64,000 nucleotides of DNA from Altericroceibacterium xinjiangense (lineage in GTDB: Bacteria > Pseudomonadota > Alphaproteobacteria > Sphingomonadales > Sphingomonadaceae). Each line of letters begins with the position of its first letter. Position 1 is the first letter of the stretch. A program made the position numbers and the translations under genes. Positions 30,296-39,742 of this stretch are shown here, piece by piece. The DNA is taken from positions 1 to 64,000 of the forward strand of contig NZ_RSEK01000010.1 of the NCBI RefSeq assembly GCF_003958635.1, written 5' to 3'. Under the pieces are notes generated by a model that saw only the letters and a program-made list of their open reading frames with translations, had not been told where the DNA came from and ran no database searches.

Positions 30296-31168
30296 ATGTC
30301 GGATCGTCTGAAAGTCATGGTTCAGCACCTGCTGCCCAAGCAGCTGCTGACCACCCTCGCCGGCCGGGCTGCCAGTGCGCGGGGCGGCGGGATGACGACC
30401 CGGCTGATCACCTGGTTCGTCGGCAAGTACGGCGTCGACATGACCGAAGCCGAGAACGCGGAGATCGGCAGCTATCGCAGCTTCAACGATTTCTTCACGC
30501 GCCCGCTGAAGACCGGGGCGCGGCCGATCGCGGCGGCGGACTTCGTATGCCCGGTCGATGGCGCGATCAGCCAGTTCGGCGCGATCGACGATTATCACAT
30601 GCTGCAGGCCAAGGGCCATCGCTTCACCACCACCGCGCTGCTTGGCGGGGACAGCGCACTGGCAGACGAGTTCCGTCACGGCAGCTTTGCCAACCTCTAC
30701 CTGTCGCCAAAGGATTATCACCGCCTGCACATGCCGTGCGACGGCAAGCTGACGCGGATGATCTACGTGCCGGGCACGCTGTTTTCGGTAAATCCGACCA
30801 CCGCCCGGGGTGTGCCGAACCTGTTTGCGCGAAACGAGCGCGTGGTGTGCGTGTTCGATTCGCCGGAACACGGGCCGTTCGTGATGGTGCTGGTCGGCGC
30901 CACCATCGTCGGCAGCATGGCGACGGTGTGGCACGGCGTGGTCAATCCGAAGCGCACCGGCAAGATATCCGAATGGACATACGCCGATCAGGACATCGTC
31001 CTGAAGAAGGGCGAGGAGATGGGGCGCTTCCTGCTTGGTTCGACGATCGTGATGTTGTTCCGTCAGGGCACCATCGCCTTCAACGAAAACTGGGCGCCGG
31101 AGCGATCCGTACGACTGGGGGAGGCAATGGGAAACCGCCCCGCCCCCCAATCTTCCGGCACCCGCTGA
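30296..31168 (+). CDS. psd: Phosphatidylserine decarboxylase proenzyme
   Basis: Makes phosphatidylethanolamine at the inner membrane. It has 290 residues. The proenzyme self-cleaves at LGST (Gly248-Ser249) to give the pyruvoyl alpha subunit. The beta-chain landmarks YRSFNDFFTRPLK, CPVDGAISQFG and YLSPKDYHRLHMP are present. This is the long (E. coli-like) form, not the short alphaproteobacterial form of about 220-240 residues. It stands alone and converges with the response regulator gene 24 nt away. Confidence 0.96.
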   Translation: MSDRLKVMVQHLLPKQLLTTLAGRAASARGGGMTTRLITWFVGKYGVDMTEAENAEIGSYRSFNDFFTRPLKTGARPIAAADFVCPVDGAISQFGAIDDYHMLQAKGHRFTTTALLGGDSALADEFRHGSFANLYLSPKDYHRLHMPCDGKLTRMIYVPGTLFSVNPTTARGVPNLFARNERVVCVFDSPEHGPFVMVLVGATIVGSMATVWHGVVNPKRTGKISEWTYADQDIVLKKGEEMGRFLLGSTIVMLFRQGTIAFNENWAPERSVRLGEAMGNRPAPQSSGTR

Positions 31169-31192
31169 AGGCGCAGGAAAGCCCGCGCCGTT

Positions 31193-31555
31193 TCAGGCTG
31201 CGAGCAGGTCTTCCAGCGCAGTTTCGATTTGCGCCTGCCGATAGGGCTTCTGCAGCACAGTCGTTTTGCGTAGCCGTGCATCTATTCCCGCAGAACCGTA
31301 CCCGGTGGCGAAAATGTAGGGCAGGCCACGCTCTTCGAGAGCCGACGCGACAGGATAGCTGCGCGCGCCGTGAATGTTCACGTCGAGGATGGCTGCATCG
31401 AACTGGAGAGTCCGCGCGAAATTCAGCGCTTCATCGACCTGGCAGGCCGAGGCGACGACTTCGCAGCCGAGATCGAGCAGCATGTCCTCGAGCATCATCG
31501 CGACGATCGGCTCATCCTCGACGATCAGCACGCGTTTCCCGGCAAGCGCGTTCAT
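31193..31555 (-). CDS. Single-domain response regulator
   Basis: A 120-residue receiver domain with no output domain. The acidic pocket is in VLIVEDEP and the phospho-acceptor Asp is in AAILDVNIHG. The conserved Thr/Ser position (FATGYG) and Lys (LQKPY) are present. The GYG-x-G pattern resembles FAT GUY receivers that work with HWE kinases in stress signalling. Its ATG overlaps the stop of the upstream HWE kinase by 4 nt, so the kinase is its likely partner. Confidence 0.92.
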   Translation of the reverse strand: MNALAGKRVLIVEDEPIVAMMLEDMLLDLGCEVVASACQVDEALNFARTLQFDAAILDVNIHGARSYPVASALEERGLPYIFATGYGSAGIDARLRKTTVLQKPYRQAQIETALEDLLAA

Positions 31556-33339
31556 GCGCCCGTTCTGGGTAGCGGGGCGTCCACGGTACAGACGACCCCC
31601 TCCGGCCGAAAGTCGATCCGGACTTGTCCCCCGAGTTCGATTGCAAGTGCGCGTTCAACCATACGCGTACCAAACCCCTGACGTGACGGTTGTTCCACGT
31701 GCGGTCCGCCGCTCTCGCGCCACATGAGGCGCAGGCGCTCCCCCTCATCGGTCGCGACGGTCCGCCACACGACCTCCAGTTGACCTTCATCGGTCTTGAG
31801 AGCGCCGTACTTTGCAGCGTTGGTTGCCAGTTCGTTCAGGCCAAGGGCCAGCGTGACGGCTGTTTTCGGGACAATCTGGAGATCGGGCCCCTCGATCGTA
31901 AAGCGCTGCGTTCCATCGCGGAAGGGCCGCAGCGTATCTTCTATGACAGCGCTGATCGACACCGTGTCCCAGTGCTGATCGGTGAGCAGATTGTACGTGG
32001 CCGCCAGCGCAGCCAGACGTCCCTCGAACGCTTCGCGCGCTTCGTGCCAGGCAGCGGCGCCCTTGAAGCTCTGCCGGGCAATGCCCTGTATGATGGACAG
32101 GGTGTTCTTTACGCGGTGATTGAGTTCATCGATCAACAGGCGCTGGTGATTTTCTGCCCGGCGACGTTCCGTGATGTCCTGAACTTCGATGATGGTTCCG
32201 ACCGTGTTTGCGTCCTCGTCGCACACAGGGCTGGCGGTGAATGCCACCGGATAGAAGTGCCCGTCCCTGTGAACGAAAACCTCCTCGCCCCGCGTGTTGT
32301 TCTTTTCCGGAAAGGCCCGGTCGATGGCGCATTCGTGCAGGGGGAAATGGCTGCCGTCCGGCCGTGTGTGATGGATCACATCATGGAGGGGACGACCCCG
32401 CGTCTCCTCGAAACGGAATCCGGTCAGCTGCTCGGCAGCCCGGTTCATGTAGATGCACTGCTGCTTGTCATCCATCAGGAAGATGGAAACCGACGCGTTG
32501 TTCAGCACGGCATCGAGCCGGCGCTGGGTCACGCGCAGCGAATCCTGCGCCTGCTTCGTGTCGGTAATGTCGATGTTGACACCCACGTAACCGGCAAAAC
32601 TGCCATCTTCCTCAAAGCGCGGCCTGCCATCGCATTGGAGCCACAGCACCTCGCCCGAACGGGTGACGGTTCGCATCTCCGTCCTGAACCGCGCTTGCTC
32701 CGTTACTGTTCGCAAGAACGTCTGGTGGAATGCATCGACATCGTCAGGGTGGATGATACGCCGCCACCCCGTTCCGTGCAGATCGGCAACCGGATAGCCG
32801 AATACCTCTTCATACCGCTGGTTGACGAAGACGATGGCGCCCCCGGCATCGGCCATCCAGATCAGCCCTGGTGAATTGTCAGCCATCGTGCGGAACTGCG
32901 CTTCGCTGTCGCGCAGTCTCTGATCGGATTGCGCTCGCTCGCTGATGTCCCTCAGGAAGCCGATGAAATGCTGCGCCTCACCGATCATGATGGGCGAGAT
33001 CGACAGCTCGACCGGGAATTCGCGCCCGTTCTTGTGCAGGGCCGATATCTCTATGCGGCGCCCGATTACCGGCCCGCGCCCGGTGGCGGTGAAGCGCCGG
33101 AGTCCTTCTGCGTGTGCGCTGCGATGCTGCGGCGGCACGATCAGGTCCGCCATCAGGCGTCCGATTGCCTCATCCCGGTGCCATCCGAAGGTTGCCTCGG
33201 CAACACCGTTCCAGTCCGCCACCGTGCCGTCGGCGCGCATGACGACGACCGCGTCCAGCGCTGCCTCGAGCATCGGTCGCAGCATGCCCGTTCCCGGGGG
33301 CGGAGCAGCCCGATCGAGCTCTTCGTTCACCTGCAGCAT
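31552..33339 (-). CDS. Triple-PAS HWE histidine kinase
   Basis: A 595-residue soluble sensor kinase. Three PAS domains lie at about residues 20-135, 140-265 and 270-395; the second is followed by a PAC motif (GYVGVNIDITDTKQAQ). The HWE kinase core follows, with the phosphoacceptor box DELNHRVKNTLSIIQG, N box NELATNAAKYGAL and the W-x-E/GFGTRM block (WRESGGP). The ATG at 33339 is preferred to a TTG at 33342. It is translationally coupled to the single-domain regulator. The PAS domains show no cysteine adduct motif (NCRFLQ), so it is not a LOV light sensor. The signal is unknown. Confidence 0.93.
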   Translation of the reverse strand: MLQVNEELDRAAPPPGTGMLRPMLEAALDAVVVMRADGTVADWNGVAEATFGWHRDEAIGRLMADLIVPPQHRSAHAEGLRRFTATGRGPVIGRRIEISALHKNGREFPVELSISPIMIGEAQHFIGFLRDISERAQSDQRLRDSEAQFRTMADNSPGLIWMADAGGAIVFVNQRYEEVFGYPVADLHGTGWRRIIHPDDVDAFHQTFLRTVTEQARFRTEMRTVTRSGEVLWLQCDGRPRFEEDGSFAGYVGVNIDITDTKQAQDSLRVTQRRLDAVLNNASVSIFLMDDKQQCIYMNRAAEQLTGFRFEETRGRPLHDVIHHTRPDGSHFPLHECAIDRAFPEKNNTRGEEVFVHRDGHFYPVAFTASPVCDEDANTVGTIIEVQDITERRRAENHQRLLIDELNHRVKNTLSIIQGIARQSFKGAAAWHEAREAFEGRLAALAATYNLLTDQHWDTVSISAVIEDTLRPFRDGTQRFTIEGPDLQIVPKTAVTLALGLNELATNAAKYGALKTDEGQLEVVWRTVATDEGERLRLMWRESGGPHVEQPSRQGFGTRMVERALAIELGGQVRIDFRPEGVVCTVDAPLPRTGA

Positions 33340-33887
33340 CAAAACCCACTCCCCAGGCCCTGCTCAGCAGCTGCCGTCTCGACCCCCCATAAATAAGGGG
33401 TCGAACGACAAGTTGGAAGACGGGGTACGGGTTATTGCGGTCCCGCGCCGCGGGTCAGAACCTTTTTGCCACAGTACCGCAGCGGCGGTGATGCTGACCG
33501 GGGCGCCGGATTGTCAGGCGTGGGGCAACTCGCCACGGTTGGAAGCGCGGGCGCAGGCTCCGCAGGCGAAACAATCGGCAGCGTCACACGCAGGACGGCG
33601 AACGGATCGGGCGCGGATGTTATGGCGGCAGCCTTGGCGGCTCCCTCGCCCAGACGTTCTCCTCACCTGCGGCCGGCGCTTCGACGCGAGCCGCAGGCCA
33701 AGGTTCGGCCCGCGGGAGCAGCAACGTTTCTGCGCAACTGCGTTGCGGGCGTGCCGGAGCCGCGGGGCATGCCGATTAGGCGATAGGGCTAACCTGTGCT
33801 ATAGCTCCCTTATCATCGGTTAATGCCTTCAGGCTCCGGTGGCTGAGAGTCGCGACGTGCTCCCGCCTGAATTGTGGGACACATCCT
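33340..33887. other. Intergenic region, no gene supported
   Basis: About 550 nt between the divergent HWE kinase and Crp/Fnr genes. Open frames here have Arg/Ala-rich shadow translations. No recognisable promoter motif, RNA gene or repeat was identified. Confidence 0.5.
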
Positions 33888-34643
33888 ATGGCTACTTCGA
33901 ACATGTCCGCCCTTTCACTTTTCCTCGACCGCCTCCTGCGGCGATCGGTCCTGTCCGCCGAGGAGCAGGGCGCGATCCTCAACCTGCGCAGCCATGCCTT
34001 TCAAGCGGAGGGGCGCAGCGACATCGTGTCACCGGGCCAGAAAGTCGACCATGCCTGCCTCGTCGTCGATGGTCTGGTGGGGCGCTTCGATCAGATGGCG
34101 GCGGACGGGCGCAGGCAGACCACCGCCTTTCACCTTCCCGGCGACATGTGCGACCTCCATTCCGTAGTGGCTCCGGTTGCAGGCTGGGGCATCGAAGCTA
34201 TCGCCACGAGCACGGTCCTGCACATTCCGCACAGGGACCTCCGGGCGCTGGCGACTTCCTACCCCGCAATCGCGCTGGCTTTCTGGCGCGACACGACGGC
34301 CGACGCTTCGATCCTCGGCAAGTGGGTCAGCAATGTCGGCCGGCGAAATGCACCGGCACGGACCGCCCATCTGGTTTGCGAGATCGGCATCCGGATGGAG
34401 CAGGCGGGACTGGGAGAACGCACGCGCTACACCTTCGCTGCGACCCAGGTGCAACTGGCCGACGCGCTTGGCCTGACGCCGGTTCACGTCAATCGCACCT
34501 TGCAGGCGCTGCGCGCCGACGGGCTGCTCCGCATCGAGCAGCGTATGGTTCACGTGGACGATTGGGACAGACTGGCTGTGCTGGCAGAGTTCGACCCGGA
34601 GTATCTGCTGATCGAGCACTTGCCTGAGCAGCGCGCTGCCTGA
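33888..34643 (+). CDS. Crp/Fnr family transcriptional regulator
   Basis: A 251-residue regulator with an N-terminal cyclic-nucleotide-binding-like beta roll (about 15-135) and a C-terminal winged helix. The helix-turn-helix reads FAATQVQLADALGLTPVHVN. It lacks the cysteine cluster of Fnr, so it is not an iron-sulfur oxygen sensor of that type. Proteins of this group are common in sphingomonads next to HWE kinases. The ligand is unknown. It is followed by an HWE kinase 141 nt downstream on the same strand. Confidence 0.92.
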   Translation: MATSNMSALSLFLDRLLRRSVLSAEEQGAILNLRSHAFQAEGRSDIVSPGQKVDHACLVVDGLVGRFDQMAADGRRQTTAFHLPGDMCDLHSVVAPVAGWGIEAIATSTVLHIPHRDLRALATSYPAIALAFWRDTTADASILGKWVSNVGRRNAPARTAHLVCEIGIRMEQAGLGERTRYTFAATQVQLADALGLTPVHVNRTLQALRADGLLRIEQRMVHVDDWDRLAVLAEFDPEYLLIEHLPEQRAA

Positions 34644-34734
34644 GGGCCTATTCAATCGGCTCCGCGCTGCCAAATGCGGCACACGAACAGCGTGTATCCC
34701 GCTTGGCCGGCGCGGCGCAGAACTGCAGTGAGAC

Positions 34735-34755
34735 CGTGCCCTTCGCAAGGGCACG
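34735..34755 (+). repeat. Hairpin between the Crp/Fnr and HWE kinase genes
   Basis: A perfect 9-bp stem (34735-34743 with 34747-34755) with a 3-nt CGC loop. No T-run follows. It may be a weak end signal for the Crp/Fnr gene or a leader structure for the kinase. Confidence 0.45.
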
Positions 34756-34784
34756 AGTACCAACAAGGGGGCAACCCGCACGGG

Positions 34785-35792
34785 ATGAGCATGACGAGAA
34801 ACGATCCGGCTCCGGCTGAATGGGATACCGACCATCTTCGGCTGGCGGTCGAAGCCGCACGCATCGCGCTCTGGTCCTGGAACGTCGACACGAACCGGTT
34901 CACGATGGATGAACTGGGCTTCGACTTGTGGGGTCTGCCCTGGAGCGAGGCGGTCCGGTTCGAAGAACTCTCGGCGCGCATTCACCCCACCGACCGGGAC
35001 CGGGTCCAGGAGGCATTTACGGCCACGCGCTCGGTCGAAGGCCCTTACGAAATCGACTTCAGGATTTGTTTCGGAGACGAAGTTCGCTGGGTTTCGGCCC
35101 GCGGGCGCGGAGCCGATGCGGGCATTGTGGACCGAGTCATGTTCGGCATCTTTCTGGACGTGACCGGTCGCAAGCAGGCCGAGGAAGGCAACGAACTGCT
35201 TGCCGGCGAAATGAGCCACCGGGTCAAGAACCTGCTGACGATGGCAAGCAGCCTCACCACGTTGACCTCACGCTCCTCCAGCAGCCTTGCGGAAATGACG
35301 GAAGGGTTGACCAAACGCTTGTCCGCACTCGGGCGGGCGCACGATCTCGTCCGGCCTTTGCCGCAGCGCCAAGGGAATGCCGCGTCGTTTGGCGATCTCC
35401 TCGATGTGTTGTTGGCACCCTATGACAATCGTGACGCATCCAGCGCTCGCGTCCGGATTTCCGTACCTCCGATGAGCGTAGGCGTGCGCAGCGCCACTGC
35501 ACTGGCAATGGTTGTTCATGAATTGGCGACGAACTCGGTGAAGTACGGGGCCTTGTCGGCTGAAACCGGGTTGCTGGACGTGTCGGCCATGCAGGATGAG
35601 GATACGGTCACACTGGTCTGGGCGGAAGCCGGGGGGCCGGAGATCGCCGAAGAACCCGAGATGCGCGGCTTTGGCACCCGGATGATGCAACGCAGCCAGG
35701 CTGGCCAGCTCGGTGGATCAATCGCGTACGACTGGCGAACGAGCGGACTGGTGGCCAAGCTTGCTCTTCAGAGAGCCTTGCTGGCTGAGTAA
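34785..35792 (+). CDS. HWE histidine kinase with N-terminal PAS
   Basis: A 335-residue soluble kinase. A PAS domain (about 10-130) opens LRLAVEAARIALWSWNVDTN, typical of PAS-HWE proteins. The HWE core has GEMSHRVKNLLTMASS, an N box HELATNSVKYGAL and WAEAGGPEI with GFGTRMM. The ATG at 34785 is chosen from homology; a purine-rich AAGGGGG lies about 13 nt upstream and a second ATG is at 34791. It is a third HWE kinase in this window. No receiver gene is adjacent, so its partner is probably elsewhere. Confidence 0.92.
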   Translation: MSMTRNDPAPAEWDTDHLRLAVEAARIALWSWNVDTNRFTMDELGFDLWGLPWSEAVRFEELSARIHPTDRDRVQEAFTATRSVEGPYEIDFRICFGDEVRWVSARGRGADAGIVDRVMFGIFLDVTGRKQAEEGNELLAGEMSHRVKNLLTMASSLTTLTSRSSSSLAEMTEGLTKRLSALGRAHDLVRPLPQRQGNAASFGDLLDVLLAPYDNRDASSARVRISVPPMSVGVRSATALAMVVHELATNSVKYGALSAETGLLDVSAMQDEDTVTLVWAEAGGPEIAEEPEMRGFGTRMMQRSQAGQLGGSIAYDWRTSGLVAKLALQRALLAE

Positions 35793-35973
35793 GGCGGCTA
35801 GCGGGGCTCAGGTGCGGCAATGGACCTCAGCGCGGTCGACAGACGGTGGCAGGTTCTGCTGTGATCGGCCTCATGTCCCGGGCACAGCATGGCCCGGGAA
35901 GACTTGAGCCTCGGCACCGGCTTGGGGGATCGGCGGAGATAGGCACGAGGCAGTGCCCCAGGTTCAGGAATCC

Positions 35974-36957
35974 CTAAACCAGCATTCGTTCGAACATCCA
36001 GAAGCTGGCGAGCGTGCCCACCGCGTATCCAGCCAGTTTTGCAGCGGAAAAAGGTGCCGCGATGCGTTCCCCCGCGAAGCGCAGCAGCGCCAGCAGGCCG
36101 AGCATCGCGGCGGCGAATATCACCTGCCCGATCTCGATCCCGATGTTGAAAGCAAGCAGGGCAGCGACGAAGCCGTGTTCGGGCAGCCCGATCTCACGCA
36201 GCACGGCAGCAAAGCCGAAGCCGTGCAGCAGGCCAAAGGCGCTCGCGACGAGAATGGGCTTGCGCCAGGTCAGCGTGTCGCGCGGCCCTTTCACCACTTC
36301 GACCGCAAGAAACACAATGCTGAGCGCGATGACCGCCTCCACCGCCGAAATTGGCAGCCGCACCAGATCGAGCGTCGACACGACCAGCGTCGTCGAATGC
36401 GCGATCGTGAAGCCGGTGATGGTCGAGAGCACCCGGCGCGGCGTGCGCGCGATGAAGATCAGTCCGGCGACGAACAGCAGGTGGTCCACCCCGATCCAGA
36501 TATGCTCGACGCCGAGCACGAGGAAATCGAGGAAGCTTCCGCGTTCGTCTCCCGGTCGGGCCAGGCTGAAGCGCGTTTCGTGCGGCTGCAGCAGGACGGT
36601 CTGCGGGTCTGCATCCGCGCCCGGATGGTAACGGATGATGGACGCAAGATTGGGGTTGGCGAAGGGATACGCGATGGTCACCGGCTTGCCAGCGATCCCG
36701 CCGTCGCAGCGCCACACCTCCTCCCGCCAGTGGCCCAGCGGATCGGACCATGTGCGTTGCCGCCCGCTGACTGCGCAGTCTTTGGCGGAAAGCGCTGGCA
36801 GGTGGCGCGCCTCGATGTTGGCGGGAATTTTCCAGGTAGCGCGGTAAGCGTCGCCCCCTTCGGCCTCGATTGACGCGCTCAGGGGACGGTTGTCGTCCGC
36901 CCGTGCTACCGTCGGCCACAGAGCGAACGCGGCAATCAGCAGCAGGAAAAGCCGCAT
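35974..36957 (-). CDS. HupE/UreJ-type membrane protein
   Basis: A 327-residue inner-membrane protein with a signal peptide (about 1-21) and a periplasmic N-terminal domain to about residue 150. The HupE/UreJ_2 domain follows with about six membrane segments. The diagnostic histidine motifs HIWIGVDHLLFV and LLHGFGFA are typical and suggest metal binding; relatives HupE and UreJ handle nickel. The ATG at 36957 overlaps the isomerase stop by 1 nt (a GTG 3 nt upstream is possible). It ends the DUF3604-isomerase-HupE run. Confidence 0.88.
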   Translation of the reverse strand: MRLFLLLIAAFALWPTVARADDNRPLSASIEAEGGDAYRATWKIPANIEARHLPALSAKDCAVSGRQRTWSDPLGHWREEVWRCDGGIAGKPVTIAYPFANPNLASIIRYHPGADADPQTVLLQPHETRFSLARPGDERGSFLDFLVLGVEHIWIGVDHLLFVAGLIFIARTPRRVLSTITGFTIAHSTTLVVSTLDLVRLPISAVEAVIALSIVFLAVEVVKGPRDTLTWRKPILVASAFGLLHGFGFAAVLREIGLPEHGFVAALLAFNIGIEIGQVIFAAAMLGLLALLRFAGERIAAPFSAAKLAGYAVGTLASFWMFERMLV

Positions 36958-37820
36958 CACCGCAGTATCCCGTCCTCTACGTCGATTTCGTAGCGCGCCA
37001 GCATCGTGTCGAGCGCCCGGTCTGCCGCCTGCTGGCGCTTTTCGGCCAGAGCATCTTCACGGACCCGGTCGGCGACGTCGGCGAAAGCGGGGCTGCGGGG
37101 CGCGTCGACCGACACAGGCAGGACCACGTGCCAGCCATATTCGGAACGCACTGGCCCCTGCCAGCTCCCCGTTTCGAGCGCGAACGCGGCGCGCGCGAAG
37201 TCCTCGCCGAAATGGCTAGCGACGATCGGCTGCGAGGCATCGGAATAGTTGAGCTGGTACAGGAAGCGTTCGCCATACTGGCCCGCCTGCTCGAACGGCA
37301 CAGCCCTGCCGCGCAGCGTCTTGAGCGTCTCCGCCGCCTTCTCCTGCGCCCCTTCGCCCTGAAAGAAGACGTGGGTGAAGGTCATCGAAGGATCGAACCG
37401 ATACTGGTTTCCATTTTGCGCAAAGTACTCGCGCACTTCCTCCTCGCTCACCGACATGTCCGCGGCGGCTTCCTCCATCAGCAGGAGGCGCATCTGCTGG
37501 ACGACGCGCTGGCGCACCAGCGGATCGGCCGAAGCGAGATCGAGCGCCTGCCCTTCCCGGTAAAGCGCTTTCTGCAGCGCCGCGTCGCGCACCAGTTGCT
37601 GCCGCTCCTCGGCCGACATGCGATCGAGCAGACCGGCGAAGGTCTCCTCGTCATAGACTTGCGCGCGGCCCTGCATGAAGACGAGCAGGTCCTCCCGGTC
37701 GATGCCGATGTGGCGGCCGGTTTCATCTTCCCCTCCCCACGCCGCCGCAAGCAGAAACAGTGCCCCGCCGGCGAGGAGGAAGTGGGCCAGCGGCTCCTTC
37801 AAAAAGGCGCGAACCGTCAT
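36957..37820 (-). CDS. Membrane-anchored parvulin-type peptidyl-prolyl isomerase
   Basis: A 287-residue protein. One N-terminal membrane segment (FLLAGGALFLLAAAW, about 13-28) anchors it with the rest in the periplasm. A SurA-like helical region (about 40-135) precedes a PpiC/parvulin domain (about 140-250; MTFTHVFFQ, then SEYGWHVV with the conserved His). Its start overlaps the stop of the second DUF3604 gene by 4 nt. That coupling suggests it helps fold or mature the DUF3604 lipoproteins, which is inference. Confidence 0.9.
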   Translation of the reverse strand: MTVRAFLKEPLAHFLLAGGALFLLAAAWGGEDETGRHIGIDREDLLVFMQGRAQVYDEETFAGLLDRMSAEERQQLVRDAALQKALYREGQALDLASADPLVRQRVVQQMRLLLMEEAAADMSVSEEEVREYFAQNGNQYRFDPSMTFTHVFFQGEGAQEKAAETLKTLRGRAVPFEQAGQYGERFLYQLNYSDASQPIVASHFGEDFARAAFALETGSWQGPVRSEYGWHVVLPVSVDAPRSPAFADVADRVREDALAEKRQQAADRALDTMLARYEIDVEDGILR

Positions 37821-39742
37821 GGGCGGTACCAGACCGGCGAGGTCCAGGCGCGTTCCTGGATCGTCGGCGGCAAGTCGATCGTCCGCGGGTCGATCCGCAG
37901 CGCCACGGCGTCGAAGACATGCTGCCGCGGCGTGGGGATCTGCAGCACGCGCACGTAGTAGAACGCGAGCTGGGCAGGATCGAACTCAGGGTCGGTCCAC
38001 AGGGTGCTGAGTTCGGGCGCGCCGATCGTGTTGGTGTAGCCTGCCTTGTCGATATCGACGGTGTTGCCCACCGGCGGCAGGGAGCCATCGGCGCGGAGTG
38101 CTCGCTTGCCGGACCAGGCCACGTTGAAGATCTTCTCGTGCATCTTGCCCTGGGCGTCGACCCAGCCCTTCACGACCTGGACGCGATCGAGATGCGCGGC
38201 GTCGGGGTCCTTTACCGCGCGGATGGCAAGCTGCGGCGGGGCGCCGGCCGCACCGCGCAGCAGCGTCCCGCCCATCGGAACGCCCTTGCGATAGCCGCTC
38301 GCGGCAAAGTCCTTCGCCGCTACGTCGCTTCTGGAAAACCCGTGCCCGGCGAACAGGCGCACCTTCATGCGCGGGCCGCTGGTGCCGTAGACCTCCCGCC
38401 GGCGGAAAGCATCGAAGATCGCCTGCCGGTCGTTCCGGTCGGACCACACAGCCGCGAGGCCGGAGGCAGACATCTCCGTTGCCGCAAATGGCACAACGGC
38501 CTGCTTTGGCCCGATCCTTTCACGGGGCAGGTAGTCCTCCCCCACTTTGCCGAAGAAGTCGTTCTCACGCACCGAGGCAAGGCCGGTGTGGCTGTCGGTG
38601 GAGCCGATGATCCCGTATTTGAACGGGTTGACGCCGATGCGCCGCTCCTCGGCAAGTCCCCTCAGCAGCCCGCTGCGTACATAGGAACCGGGCGAAGCCG
38701 CCGTGACTTTCCCATCGAGCAGCGTGTCGCGCAGTTCGAAGTCAGCGAACTCATCACGCGGGGACAGCGCCGGATGGGTTTCCGATGTGCCCTTGTACTG
38801 CGTGATCTCGACCGCGGGCTCCCACTTCTGGCGTGCCCTCGCGTAGTCGGCATCGAATGGATTGCCGTCCATGTCCGTCAGTTCGAACATGCGCCCGCCG
38901 GACATGTTCGAGTTATGCGGCAGGGCGACGAAATCGGCCCCGGTCATGGCTTTCGTCCGTTCGAAATAGGCCCAGAGATCCTCCGGCTTTTCGCTCATGT
39001 AGCTGGCAAACGGGATGAACTTGCGGGCCGTCTTTCCGTCCGAGTTGGTGAACACGACCCGGTGCAGGTTCCGCGCACTGGGAGCCGAGGTCCATTCCCA
39101 CCCGATCAGAGCCGTGAATCTGCCCGGCCGGTTGTGCCGCTCGGCCGCAGCGACTTGCCCTTCCCAGCTGGCAGCCAGAAACTCGGTGGTGTAAATCTGC
39201 TCGCGGTATTGCCGCCATTCTTCTTCACTCAAGCCCGCGCCGAACATCTGTGCTCGTGTGAGAGCCTCTCCACCTTGTTCGGTAAGGATAGCCAGCAGGC
39301 GCTTGGTGATCGGCAGCTTCATCATCGCTGCATCGCGCGCGGTCAGCCGCGTGGATGCGGCAAGGCCGAGGGCGTGGTCCGCCATGACTATGAAATCGAG
39401 CGGCCGGTCGATCTGCACGCGGTGCCCGGTCTTGGGAAAGATTACCGGGAGACCCCGCGCAAAACGGTATGCGGTGTCGATATCGGCGGCGGCAAGGCCG
39501 CTGCCGAACGCGTCCACCGAGTTGATCGAGTGCACGTGGGTGTCGCCCCACAGCAGCATCCGATCCCCGTCCTTCAGCGCTGGCGCCGGGGCAGTCTCGG
39601 CAACGAAGGAGTCCTGCACCGCCCTCCCCTCATCGACCGAGCCGCTACAGGCAGACAGTGCCGCGAGCGCGCAGAACGGCGCCGAGAGACGCTTCAGGGG
39701 GTGTAGTATACCGGAGAGGTCCAGGCGCGTTCCTGCAGCCAT
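37817..39742 (-). CDS. DUF3604 lipoprotein, PHP-like metallohydrolase candidate (copy 2)
   Basis: A 641-residue lipoprotein. A lipobox LSAC puts the modified cysteine at residue 32, although the signal sequence is preceded by an unusually long 15-residue polar start. DUF3604 fills the rest. GDTHVHS (His69, His71) and MADHALG give the H-x-H and D-H pattern of PHP-type metal sites; GSTDSHTG is a later metal-ligand candidate. The gene start at 39742 overlaps the end of copy 1 by 49 nt. The C-terminal QERAWTSPVWY is nearly identical to that of copy 1. The reaction is unknown. Confidence 0.88.
   Translation of the reverse strand: MAAGTRLDLSGILHPLKRLSAPFCALAALSACSGSVDEGRAVQDSFVAETAPAPALKDGDRMLLWGDTHVHSINSVDAFGSGLAAADIDTAYRFARGLPVIFPKTGHRVQIDRPLDFIVMADHALGLAASTRLTARDAAMMKLPITKRLLAILTEQGGEALTRAQMFGAGLSEEEWRQYREQIYTTEFLAASWEGQVAAAERHNRPGRFTALIGWEWTSAPSARNLHRVVFTNSDGKTARKFIPFASYMSEKPEDLWAYFERTKAMTGADFVALPHNSNMSGGRMFELTDMDGNPFDADYARARQKWEPAVEITQYKGTSETHPALSPRDEFADFELRDTLLDGKVTAASPGSYVRSGLLRGLAEERRIGVNPFKYGIIGSTDSHTGLASVRENDFFGKVGEDYLPRERIGPKQAVVPFAATEMSASGLAAVWSDRNDRQAIFDAFRRREVYGTSGPRMKVRLFAGHGFSRSDVAAKDFAASGYRKGVPMGGTLLRGAAGAPPQLAIRAVKDPDAAHLDRVQVVKGWVDAQGKMHEKIFNVAWSGKRALRADGSLPPVGNTVDIDKAGYTNTIGAPELSTLWTDPEFDPAQLAFYYVRVLQIPTPRQHVFDAVALRIDPRTIDLPPTIQERAWTSPVWYRP

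Noticed and set aside
33466-33786. 106-codon plus-strand frame between the HWE kinase and Crp/Fnr genes
   Set aside because: Low-complexity Gly/Ala/Arg translation without conserved features; likely chance in GC-rich DNA.
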